Assembly (NCBI RefSeq): GCF_004340875.1
Contig: NZ_SLXQ01000008.1
Location: forward strand, 1-64,000
Reading direction: 5' to 3'
DNA: 64,000 bases
Source of the DNA: Tamaricihabitans halophyticus
Lineage (GTDB): Bacteria; Actinomycetota; Actinomycetes; Mycobacteriales; Pseudonocardiaceae
A program made the position numbers and the translations under genes. Below the pieces are notes generated by a model. It made no database searches. It was given only the letters and a program-made list of their open reading frames with translations, and was not told the origin of the DNA. Positions 16,621 to 24,279 of the stretch are shown here, piece after piece (the stretch's first letter is position 1; the number at the start of each line of letters is the position of its first letter).

Positions 16621-18030
16621 TCAGCTTGTCGGGCCTTGTCTTTTACCGGCGACCAGGAGCCAGCCGAAGCCGAAGGCGATGACCGGAACCATGCCGATCA
16701 ACCACGCCACCGGGACCGAGCTGCCGACCACAAGTGGGAAGTTCGAGACAACCAACCACAGCGCGACAAGCAGTACGAGAACGGCCGCGACGGGCGCGAC
16801 TCGGCTCGACCACACCGATGCACCGGCGATCTTGTTGCGGAAGAAGAAAACTACCGCTGCCAGGCTGGTCAACAGCATCAACAGCACGATGCCCAGGGTG
16901 GCGACCCCGGCCATCGCGGAGAAGATCTCGGTAAGTGGGTCCAGCCCGAGCATCGCGAACACCGCCACCAGAACCGCTGCCGTTGCGCTCTGCACCAGCG
17001 AGGATGTCGCGGGGGAGCTGTGTCGCGGATGCACCGAGCCCAGTACGGCGGGCAGGGTGGCACGCCTGGCGAGCGCGAACTGGTAGCGGGCGATGACATT
17101 GTGGAAGGAGAGCACGCATGCGATCAGACTGGTGATCAAGAGTACCTGCATGACATCGCCGGCCACCGCACCCAGATAGCGTTGCGCGGTGTTCAGCATC
17201 AGGTCATCTGGCGAGTTCGTGGCCGCGGCCGTGATTCCGTCCACTCCCCAGCCTTCTACCATGGCCCAGCTGGACAGTGCGTAGAACAAGCCAATCAACG
17301 TGACCGCGATATAGGTAGCCCGTGGCACGGTCCGGTCCGGATCGCGAGCCTCCTGCCGGAACACGGCAGTCGCCTCGAACCCGATGAACCCGGTGATGGA
17401 GAACAGCACCGCGATACCGAGTGGGCCGCTGAAGATCTCCGCGGGGGTGAACGACGCGCCGGAGATCCCGCTCGCACCACCGGTGACGAAGATCGCGCCA
17501 TCCATCACGAGCACGATCGCCAGCTCGCACACCAGGGCGGTGCCCAGCACCCTGGAACTGAGTTCGATATGCCGGTAGCCCAGCAGCGCCACGACGATCA
17601 GCAGGACAGCGGAACATAGCCACCATGGTGGCCGTACGCCGCTGTAGACCTCCACAAAGGAGCTCGCCGCGCCACCGAGGTATCCCCAGATTCCCGCCTG
17701 AATGGCGGTGTACGCGACCAGGGCGAGGAACGCAGCACCCCCGCCGGCCAGTCGCCCGAGACCCTGCTCGATATAGGCGAAGAAAGCGCCCGCATGCTGC
17801 ACATGTGGGGTCATCGCGACGAAACCGACGGAAAACAGCAATAGCACGACTGAGGCGATCAGGAAACCGACCGGCGCGCCAGCGCCGTTACCCGCCGAGA
17901 TTGCCAGCGGCACGTTCCCGCCGATCACCGTCAGCGGTGCCGCCGCGGCGAGCACCATGAACACTACGGCGGTGACACCGAGCCTGCCCTGCAAGCGAGG
18001 CTGATCCAGCTCCGGCTGTGACGGGGTCAT
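16621..18030 (-). CDS. APC-superfamily amino acid/amine permease
   Basis: A 469-residue transporter with about 12 membrane segments. The first segment has the small-residue-rich family pattern VLAAAAPLTVIGGNVPLAIS, and the loop FEATAVFRQEARDPDRTVPRA matches the conserved region of APC permeases (FxGFE...EA.NP.R..P.A). It takes up amino acids, amines or amides; the precise substrate is unknown. Its ATG overlaps the TGA of the preceding nitrilase-family gene (18027-18030), so the enzyme and the transporter are translationally coupled and probably work on the same compound. Confidence 0.9.
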   Translation of the reverse strand: MTPSQPELDQPRLQGRLGVTAVVFMVLAAAAPLTVIGGNVPLAISAGNGAGAPVGFLIASVVLLLFSVGFVAMTPHVQHAGAFFAYIEQGLGRLAGGGAAFLALVAYTAIQAGIWGYLGGAASSFVEVYSGVRPPWWLCSAVLLIVVALLGYRHIELSSRVLGTALVCELAIVLVMDGAIFVTGGASGISGASFTPAEIFSGPLGIAVLFSITGFIGFEATAVFRQEARDPDRTVPRATYIAVTLIGLFYALSSWAMVEGWGVDGITAAATNSPDDLMLNTAQRYLGAVAGDVMQVLLITSLIACVLSFHNVIARYQFALARRATLPAVLGSVHPRHSSPATSSLVQSATAAVLVAVFAMLGLDPLTEIFSAMAGVATLGIVLLMLLTSLAAVVFFFRNKIAGASVWSSRVAPVAAVLVLLVALWLVVSNFPLVVGSSVPVAWLIGMVPVIAFGFGWLLVAGKRQGPTS

Positions 18031-18824
18031 CCTGCGTCCACCGCCGACTGCGGGTGCAGATCAGTGCGGAGGTCAGCGAGGTACGGGTTGTCCCGCTGGC
18101 CTTGCTCGACTTCACGCGGATCGATCTCGGCCAGCAGCAGTGCGGGTTCCTCGTGCGCCTGTGCCAGAATGCCGCCGTTCGGCCCGACGATGCTGCTGCG
18201 CCCGACGTACACCGTGTCCCGTTCGGCGCCACTATGGTTCACATAGCACAGATACACCTGGTTTTCCCAGGCACGAACCGGAATCAGCGTCTCGGCGACC
18301 CACGCGAACGGCGTCATCTGCGCGGTGGGGACGGCGATGAGCTGCGCGCCATGCAACGCGGCTGCCCGCACGGTCTCCGGAAACTCGACGTCGTAACAGA
18401 TCAGTATCGCGATCCGCAGCCCTCGATAGTCCACAATGGAGGTAGTGGAGAATCCCGGGACGAACCGGGAGCGATCCAGCTCGCCAAACAGGTGCGTCTT
18501 GGCGTGCGTACCGATCACCTCGCCGGTTTCGTCCACGAACACCGCGGCGTTGATCATGCCCTTTGCGGTCCGCAGTGGCACGCCGACCAGTAGCGCGATG
18601 TGGTTCCGCCGGGCGATCTCGGCAGCGTGGGAAACCAGTGGCTGCCGCGCGAACGCGGCGGTTCCCTCGATGTCGTATCCGGTCAGAAACAGCTCCGGGG
18701 TGACCAACAGGTCGGCCCCGGCGGCAACGGAGCGAGCGGCGGCCCTGTCGAGCTCGGCGAGATTGGCCTCGGGATCACCTGGGCTGCCGGGGGTTTGCAG
18801 GCACGCCAACCGAAACGCGCACAC
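18027..18824 (-). CDS. Carbon-nitrogen hydrolase (nitrilase superfamily amidase)
   Basis: A 265-residue cytoplasmic enzyme of the nitrilase superfamily with the full catalytic triad: Glu44 in TPELFLTGY, Lys109 in HAKTHLFGE and Cys143 in LICYDVEFPE. The context after Lys (LFGELDRSRF) and the absence of nitrile-specific extensions favour an aliphatic amidase or carbamoylase branch. It would hydrolyse an amide or N-carbamoyl bond to acid plus ammonia. It is coupled to the APC permease by a 4-bp overlap. The operon sits downstream of the GntR gene and next to the carboxylate-oxidising genes of module 1. Confidence 0.9.
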   Translation of the reverse strand: MCAFRLACLQTPGSPGDPEANLAELDRAAARSVAAGADLLVTPELFLTGYDIEGTAAFARQPLVSHAAEIARRNHIALLVGVPLRTAKGMINAAVFVDETGEVIGTHAKTHLFGELDRSRFVPGFSTTSIVDYRGLRIAILICYDVEFPETVRAAALHGAQLIAVPTAQMTPFAWVAETLIPVRAWENQVYLCYVNHSGAERDTVYVGRSSIVGPNGGILAQAHEEPALLLAEIDPREVEQGQRDNPYLADLRTDLHPQSAVDAG

Positions 18825-18877
18825 CGATGAGTCCTTTCGCCGGTGCGTGATCTGGTGCGCCTATTTTGGTCAGCGCC

Positions 18878-18930
18878 CCTGCCCGTTGGAACTGACGAAG
18901 TGTTCGCAGATTCCAGCGGAACAGGGCAGG
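18878..18930. other. Imperfect inverted repeat upstream of the amidase gene
   Basis: CCTGCCC (18878-18884) pairs with GGGCAGG (18924-18930), and TGGAA (18887-18891) pairs with TTCCA (18911-18915), with a bulge between. It lies in the leader region of the leftward amidase-permease operon. Function unknown. Confidence 0.3.
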
Positions 18931-18965
18931 TTGTACAGACGAAGACCAAGTCTACCCAGTCAAAA

Positions 18966-18989
18966 CCGCAAGATCCCTAAAGGTTGCGG
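18966..18989. repeat. Dispersed intergenic element CGCAAGATCCCTAAAG, copy 1
   Basis: CCGCAAGATCCCTAAAGG followed by TTGCGG. The ends CCGCAA/TTGCGG are complementary, so it can form a 6-bp stem around GATCCCTAAAGG. A second copy lies exactly 44 bp further on and a third near 50056. All are intergenic. Confidence 0.75.
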
Positions 18990-19009
18990 TCTCAGTGGAC
19001 GCGGCTAGA

Positions 19010-19033
19010 CCGCAAGATCCCTAAAGGACGCGG
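19010..19033. repeat. Dispersed intergenic element CGCAAGATCCCTAAAG, copy 2
   Basis: CCGCAAGATCCCTAAAGG then ACGCGG, with CCGC/GCGG complementary ends. It lies 26 bp from the end of the GntR gene (19060). Confidence 0.75.
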
Positions 19034-19059
19034 ACGGAAGGTGCTGACACGGACGAGGA

Positions 19060-19710
19060 CTAGGCGCTGGGATCGGCCCGGTAGAGCTCCAGACGAAGTT
19101 CACGGGCTTTCGTCATATGGTCGCGGGCAAGATCGTGCGCGCGCGCCGAATCGCGCTGCTCGATCGCGTCGATCATGGCCCAGTGTTCCTGCAGCGCTTC
19201 CGGCCAGCGGCCGGGAGTCTTCAGCGTGGTCGCCGGGTACCGAGTCAGGTGGTTGTTCAACCTGGTGAGCAGATCGACGACGGTCCCATTATGGCTGGCC
19301 GCCCAGATGGTTTCGTGCACGGCGCGGTTGGCCGCCGCCATCGCGGCCGGGTCGTCGGTAGACGTGTCATCCATCGTCTCCTGCGCGCGGCGAATCCGGA
19401 TCAGGTCGAAATCACTGCGCCGCTGGGCTGCCGTCGACGCCGCCATCGCCTCCAGGTAGATGCGAACCTCGTAGATCTCCAGGATCTCTTCGGGGCTGCG
19501 AGTCCGAACCCGTAGACCACGCTCGCCGCGCTCCACAAGACCGTCCTGCTCGAGCCGCCGCAACGCCTCGCGAATCGGGGTACGGCTGGTACCGTACTTC
19601 TCCGCGAGGACAAGTTCCACCAGCTGTGCGCCGGGGTCGAACACGCCGGCAATGATCTCACTACGCAGCAGGTCGTATACCTCGGACAGAGCGCCCCTCC
19701 TTGATCTCAC
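19060..19710 (-). CDS. GntR-family (FCD) transcriptional regulator
   Basis: A 216-residue protein. The N-terminal winged helix reads VYDLLRSEIIAGVFDPGAQL, then LAEKYGTSRTPIREALRRLEQDGLV. A C-terminal FCD ligand-binding domain (about residues 80-205) has the Asp/His metal positions seen in VHETIWAASHN and QEHWAMIDAI. FCD regulators usually repress catabolic genes and are released by carboxylates. It is probably the local regulator of module 1. An element GTATGCAACGGC lies about 75 bp upstream of its start, matching elements before the alcohol dehydrogenase and MBL genes. Confidence 0.92.
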   Translation of the reverse strand: MRSRRGALSEVYDLLRSEIIAGVFDPGAQLVELVLAEKYGTSRTPIREALRRLEQDGLVERGERGLRVRTRSPEEILEIYEVRIYLEAMAASTAAQRRSDFDLIRIRRAQETMDDTSTDDPAAMAAANRAVHETIWAASHNGTVVDLLTRLNNHLTRYPATTLKTPGRWPEALQEHWAMIDAIEQRDSARAHDLARDHMTKARELRLELYRADPSA

Positions 19711-19784
19711 GAACTCCCGCGCGTGGCACGTAAACTGACCTCGGCACCGGCAGATGCCCTTGTCGCGGCCGTCAGTGTACCGCA

Positions 19785-19796
19785 GTATGCAACGGC
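19785..19796. promoter_or_regulatory. Third copy of the module-1 operator-like element, upstream of GntR
   Basis: GTATGCAACGGC differs at one of 12 positions from GTATACAACGGC at 13881-13892. Its position 75 bp upstream of the regulator gene would suit autoregulation. Confidence 0.45.
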
Positions 19797-19843
19797 GAGG
19801 TCTGGTCGGGGGAGTTGCGCCATCGGCGATAGCGCCTCGCCGA

Positions 19844-20479
19844 TCAGCCGTCGTATCGGCGCATCAGCTCCGCCAGTGCCGGGCCAGCAGGGGCGGTTTC
19901 CCTGAGATCGTCTCTTACGCGTTCGCGTACTTCCGGCGGCATGTCCTGGCTCAGCTTGAAGACACTCTGCACTGTTCGTACCTGAACGCGAAACGCGACG
20001 ACGTGCTCCACCAGCGAGGCGAACTTCTCTCGCGAGGACGCCATACTCCAGCTTGGCTCGCGGCGTGATTCCATGGCGTGCACCGTCGATTCCATCACCT
20101 CGAGCGTCGCCGCCGCGCCCTCGATCAGCTCGACCGTGCCGGTAATGTGCACGGCCGCGTAGTTCCACGTGGGTACGGCGGGCGTATAGCCATAGCTGTG
20201 CGGCGAGACGTAGCCGTCCGGCCCGGTGAACACCAGCAACACCCGCGGACTGGCGGCGAAGTCTTGCCACTGGGGATTCACACGAGCCATATGTCCGAGC
20301 AGCGTCACCTCCTGCCAGGAATCCAGCGGTTCCCGATCCGGTGGGAGAATGACCGGCACGTGCGTTCCGGCTGGCGCGCCGGCACTCGCCGAGCTCACCA
20401 CCAGCGCGAAGGGATTCTGCCGCACCAACTGGATCTCATCGGCGGTTGACGATGCGGCATAGCGCGCGAACTCGTGCAT
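19844..20479 (-). CDS. PaiB-like FMN-binding protein
   Basis: A 211-residue protein of the PaiB (FMN-binding split-barrel negative regulator) family. Features are VRQNPFALVVSS, the THVPVILP strand, LLGHMARVNPQW, SPHSYGYTPAVPTWNYAAVHITG and the C-terminal FKLSQDMPPEVRERV. Family members bind flavin and have been linked to negative regulation in Bacillus, but the biochemical role is unclear. It begins one base after the stop of the amine oxidase gene, so the two are co-transcribed. It could be a regulator or a flavoenzyme of module 2. There is no separate HTH domain. Confidence 0.87.
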   Translation of the reverse strand: MHEFARYAASSTADEIQLVRQNPFALVVSSASAGAPAGTHVPVILPPDREPLDSWQEVTLLGHMARVNPQWQDFAASPRVLLVFTGPDGYVSPHSYGYTPAVPTWNYAAVHITGTVELIEGAAATLEVMESTVHAMESRREPSWSMASSREKFASLVEHVVAFRVQVRTVQSVFKLSQDMPPEVRERVRDDLRETAPAGPALAELMRRYDG

Positions 20480-20480
20480 C

Positions 20481-22439
20481 TCAGGAAACCTCGCTGCGCG
20501 GGGAGTCGTTCGGCGCCATCGGGCCGCGCCGGCAATGGTCCCCAGCGGGAGCTGGCACGTCGAGGGTCGGATTGCGGTCGAAGAAACCCGCCGGTTTCAG
20601 CGTGAAGCCACAGCTGTCCACCGGCATGACCGGCCAGTCCTCCAGCCGGGGAAAGTGGGTCAGGCCGAAGGTATGCCAGACGACCAGGTCGGTGCCGTCG
20701 ATATCGCGGTCCTCCTTGACAAACTCGGGCAGACCAGCGCCGGGTGAGCTCTGGTTCACCAGATCTCCAGCGGGGTATCGCTCGCTGTCGGCATACCGGG
20801 TGACCCAGAGGTGCTTACTGGCGAACTCCGCTCGCCGATGAATGACCGAAGCCTCGTCAGCGAGCAGCGTCGGTAGGCCCTGCGGGATGAGTGCATAGCC
20901 AGGCTGCTCCCCGAGCCGGTTGCGCCGTTGCGGATTGACGATATGCCACACCCTGCCGCGATCCGGTGCGGCCATGCGCTGCGCCTGCCGCTCGCTGGTA
21001 AGCCGGTGAACGGAGCGGGTGAACGCGTTGCCATACGGGTTGTCTTGGCCCATCGGCAACCGCGTGACCTCGACTTCGTCGACCGCGTTGGGCTCGCCGT
21101 CCACGGCCATGTCGAGCCGGGCGTTGAACAGATGTTGGTGATATGGCGCGGCGAGGCCGGGCGCGACCTGCGACGCGTATGGCGCGATGCGCTCGTCGTA
21201 GTAGGCGGTAAACACGACGCCGGTCGCCTTGCACTCGAGCTCGATCGTGCCGTCCAGGTAGAGGTACCAGTAGAACCCGTAGTCGTAATTGCCCACGGTG
21301 GTGAAGAACGAGATCACCAGCCGGCGCTGGCGGCGGGTCTGCCTGCTGCCGTTGGCTGGGTCAGTGTGCTTCCACAGCACGCCGGCATCCTCCTCGTGGA
21401 TGCAGATCGCGTTGGGTAGCGTGACCGGCTCGCCGTTGCCATTGGCGACGATGGCATCGACGTAAGTGATCTCGCCGAGGCAGTCGCAGCCAAGCTCCAG
21501 CGAATTGGCCAGTTTGCCCAGTAGGTACTCGCCGGTGTCGAAATAGTTCTGCCAGAACCGGATCGGCCCGGGATCGGCGTAGGGAACGACCATCTCGGCC
21601 ACCGATGCGCGGTGCATGATCGGCCGCAGCGAGTCGCCGTCGGTGAAGCCGAGTTGGTGTAGCACCAATCCCTCGCGCATGTCGAAACCGAGTCGCAGCT
21701 GCCAGTTTTCCCAGCTCAACACTCCATCGGCGAGCGTGAAGCTGGGCCCATCGGGTTGGCTGATGTCGATGCGGCGTTGGGTGGTGCGCGGTGGTCCGGA
21801 AACCTCGGGGTCGTCGTAGTCGCCCGATTCGGCCGGTACTGGCATGGCGCCGGTGTCAACGATCTCCACAACCTCGCGGCCAATGAGGTCCACGATGGCC
21901 AGTAGGCCATCGACGGGATGGGCCCAGACCATTGTGGATGGATCAGGGCGCCAATGGGCGAGCACGCGGACCAATCGCCGGTTACTGTCCGGAGTGGACT
22001 CGAACCGGCCGGCGGAAAGGGCGGCTAGGAATACCAGCGACGGATCGGTAATTCCGCGGCGGCGCAGCGCGTCGAGCCAGCCCTGGTCCTCGGCCATGAT
22101 CGAGCGGACCACATCGTGTTCCTCGCCGAGAACCGGAACCTGACCAGCGGCGCCGTCGATCTCGATGGTCGATCGCACGCTGCGTTCGGTGAGGTTGACC
22201 AACGCATCGTGGGCCGCGCCGGTGTCCACATCGAGTAGTAGTGCCCGGGCCAGCCGGTCGACGGTAGCGCCGTCCCGCTCGTAGCTGGCGAGCTCGGCCT
22301 TCGCGGGTTCGGCCAGTCCGAGGTAGGAGAACCGGGTGGTGGCTCGCACGGCGCCAGCGACCTCGAGGATCGCGCGTACCTCGGTGATCTCGTCGGCGGT
22401 CAACGGCGCGAGCGGATGTGGTTGCGGGCGGTTGGGCAC
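20481..22439 (-). CDS. Copper-containing primary amine oxidase (TPQ enzyme)
   Basis: A 652-residue copper amine oxidase, normal length for the bacterial family. The TPQ precursor Tyr385 is in TVGNYDYGFYW. The copper ligands are His434 and His436 in YHQHLFNAR and His595 in GLTHFPRLEDWPVMP. The catalytic base Asp is in QNYFDTGEYL. All key residues are present. It deaminates a primary amine to aldehyde, ammonia and H2O2. The GTG at 22439, with GAGGGAGA upstream, is preferred to 22484. It is divergent from the Opp-type importer operon and shares a promoter region with twin palindromes. The aldehyde dehydrogenase at 29878 could take its product. No export signal is visible, so it probably acts in the cytoplasm. 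Confidence 0.95.
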   Translation of the reverse strand: MPNRPQPHPLAPLTADEITEVRAILEVAGAVRATTRFSYLGLAEPAKAELASYERDGATVDRLARALLLDVDTGAAHDALVNLTERSVRSTIEIDGAAGQVPVLGEEHDVVRSIMAEDQGWLDALRRRGITDPSLVFLAALSAGRFESTPDSNRRLVRVLAHWRPDPSTMVWAHPVDGLLAIVDLIGREVVEIVDTGAMPVPAESGDYDDPEVSGPPRTTQRRIDISQPDGPSFTLADGVLSWENWQLRLGFDMREGLVLHQLGFTDGDSLRPIMHRASVAEMVVPYADPGPIRFWQNYFDTGEYLLGKLANSLELGCDCLGEITYVDAIVANGNGEPVTLPNAICIHEEDAGVLWKHTDPANGSRQTRRQRRLVISFFTTVGNYDYGFYWYLYLDGTIELECKATGVVFTAYYDERIAPYASQVAPGLAAPYHQHLFNARLDMAVDGEPNAVDEVEVTRLPMGQDNPYGNAFTRSVHRLTSERQAQRMAAPDRGRVWHIVNPQRRNRLGEQPGYALIPQGLPTLLADEASVIHRRAEFASKHLWVTRYADSERYPAGDLVNQSSPGAGLPEFVKEDRDIDGTDLVVWHTFGLTHFPRLEDWPVMPVDSCGFTLKPAGFFDRNPTLDVPAPAGDHCRRGPMAPNDSPRSEVS

Positions 22440-22465
22440 CGGGCTCTCCCTCGCATTTGAGCGGT

Positions 22466-22483
22466 TGCCGGAACGTTCCGGCA
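22466..22483. promoter_or_regulatory. Palindromic operator 1 (amine oxidase side)
   Basis: TGCCGGAACGTTCCGGCA is a perfect 18-bp palindrome. It lies directly downstream of a leftward -10-like GATAAT (22488-22493) and 26 bp before the amine oxidase start, the position of a repressor site. The central AACGTT with CG at the dyad is LacI-like; a LacI gene ends the cluster at 31352-32326. Confidence 0.75.
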
Positions 22484-22487
22484 CAGC

Positions 22488-22493
22488 ATTATC
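22488..22493 (-). promoter_or_regulatory. Candidate -10 element GATAAT for the amine oxidase gene
   Basis: GATAAT on the minus strand, preceded by CCT. No good -35 lies at 17 bp, though a TTGACC occurs further upstream. Suggested by its position next to operator 1. Confidence 0.4.
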
Positions 22494-22540
22494 AGGCTAG
22501 CCGTCCGGGTTGGGCTTGGTCAACTGATCAGAATCGAGGG

Positions 22541-22570
22541 TTGACGGACGTAGGTAGCCCCGGGTTAACC
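22541..22570 (+). promoter_or_regulatory. Candidate promoter of the Opp-type importer operon
   Basis: TTGACG at 22541-22546, 18-bp spacer, TTAACC at 22565-22570. Operator 2 follows eight bases later, mirroring the arrangement on the amine oxidase side. Confidence 0.4.
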
Positions 22571-22578
22571 TCGGCCGC

Positions 22579-22596
22579 TGTCGGAACGTTCCGGCA
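22579..22596. promoter_or_regulatory. Palindromic operator 2 (importer side)
   Basis: TGTCGGAACGTTCCGGCA differs from operator 1 at one base (T for C at position 3). It contains the same perfect 12-bp core CGGAACGTTCCG. It lies between the candidate promoter and the start of the binding-protein gene (22649). Confidence 0.75.
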
Positions 22597-22648
22597 ACCT
22601 ACGGCGGTGCGGGTCGGAGTACACCTCCCGCTGGAAAGCTGAGGCCAT

Positions 22649-24255
22649 ATGCGGATCCCTGCTCTCGTCAGCGGCACCGCCGTGCTCGTCGTGCTCGCGG
22701 CCTGCTCGCCGGTCCCGCTGGACGATACGACCGCGACATCGGACGTGCCCGGCTTTCTCGCGGTCGCCGATCCGGCGGTGCCCGCTGGCGGCACCCTGAA
22801 CCTGCAAGTCACCGTCGACAACGGCGCGCCAACGGGACTCGACCCACAACTGGCCGATGTGGCGACGTCCTGGCAGCTCATGTCGTTGGTCTACGAACCG
22901 CTCGTCACCGTGGGGCCGGACTTCGCCATCGAGCCGGTACTCGCCAAGCGCTGGGAAACGCCGAGTCCCACCGAGTACGTTTTCCATCTCCGCGAGGGTG
23001 TCCGGTTCAGCAACGGCAGGCTGATGACCGCCGAGGACGTGGTTGGCAGTTTCAACCGCCTACTCGAAGGCAACGGAGTGTGGAAAGCACAGATTGGACC
23101 GCTTGCCAGTGTGTCTAAAATAGACGAAAATAAGGTCTCGTTCCGACTGTCCATGCCGTACGAACCCTTTCTCGCTTCGCTGGCGAACGTGCCGGCCGCG
23201 GTGCTGCCGATGAAGGAAATCGAGAACGGTTCACTCGACCTCAGCACGAGAATGCTGGGTACCGGCCCATACGTGGTCGATGCGCACCGGCAGGATGTCT
23301 CCTGGCGGTTCAAGCGCAGGGACGATTACTGGGCACGGGGAAAGCCCGCCGCGGACACCGTCAACGTGCTGATCGCCGGCCAGGAACAGGCGAGGATGGC
23401 CGCGCTACAGAGCGGCAGCGCGGACCTGGCGATGTTGGGCAACGTGGACTCGCCCCGGTTACTCAGCGGCGCACGCGATACCAAAGTCGCCGCGCAGGCA
23501 ACCACCGACTTCTACTACCTGATGCTGAACAGCAACGCGCCCGGCGGGAAGTTCGACGATCCGCGTGTGCGGGAGGCGATCAATATCGCCCTGGACCGTC
23601 CGGCAATGGCCGAATCCGCGCTCGCCGGACTCGGCGAGCCAACCGGTGCGACACCCGCCGGGCTTCCCGGCTCCTGCGATCCGGCCACGCTGCCGTCCGC
23701 CACCGCGGATCTGGACCGAGCGAAACAGTTGCTCAGGGCGGCGGGGCACAGAATCTGAGTTTCGAACTCGCGGCCTACTCCACCGCGCCCGCACCGGCCG
23801 TGGCGCAGGTGATTCAACAGAACCTGCAACGGATCGGAATCCAGGTCAGCATCGAACAACTCGATGAGGGAAGCTGGTCGGGCAAGGTGTACGGCGAAGT
23901 GCCAGCCACCTTCGACGCCGCGCTGTCGTGGTTTGCTGGATATGCCGACGCGGCGATGGTCGGCCGCTGGTGGGATCCGGAACAGGCCGGCTTCAACCTC
24001 GGTTTCATGGCACCGAATCCGAAGCTGAACGCGGCGATCGACCGGGCTATGCGGACCACGCGGGGAGCGGACCGGGAGGGCGCGCTGCGCGACCTGTGCG
24101 AAGCCGTCGATGCCGACGCCCAGATGATTCCGCTGGTGACCAAACCGGCGCTGACCGGCTATCGATCCGACGCGCTGAGTCCGACCTTGTACGAGACCGA
24201 AGGTTACGGCAACACCTTTCGTGGCGTCGCGGACTTCCGGCTGCGAACCAGGTAG
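22649..24255 (+). pseudogene. Opp/Dpp-type substrate-binding lipoprotein (SBP_bac_5), frameshifted
   Basis: The gene begins with a lipoprotein signal, MRIPALVSGTAVLVVLAAC, with Cys as the acylated residue. It continues as an oligopeptide/dipeptide-binding protein: YEPLVTVGPDF, VFHLREGVRFSNG and FKRRDDYW. The frame stops at 23756-23758 after LLRAAGHRI. The next frame resumes without a gap as NLSFELAAYST and runs to 24255 with typical C-terminal features (IDRAMRTT, DAQMIPLV). Restoring one base at about 23750 gives about 535 residues, normal for the family. The rest of the operon is intact, so this is either a recent mutation or a sequence error. If real, the importer may lack its binding protein. 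Start supported by GAGG upstream. Confidence 0.88.
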
Positions 24256-24279
24256 CGAGCCCGGGGAGGGAAACGGACC

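Noticed and set aside
16504-17619. Long rightward open frame (371 codons) over the APC permease
   Set aside because: It is antisense to a clear APC permease, is rich in Gln/Arg/His as GC-rich shadow frames are, and shows no domain.
18960-19040. Possible start of a CRISPR array from two repeats 44 bp apart
   Set aside because: Only two units here, the third copy is 31 kb away, no cas genes, and the repeat ends pair with local flanks rather than with a conserved full repeat.
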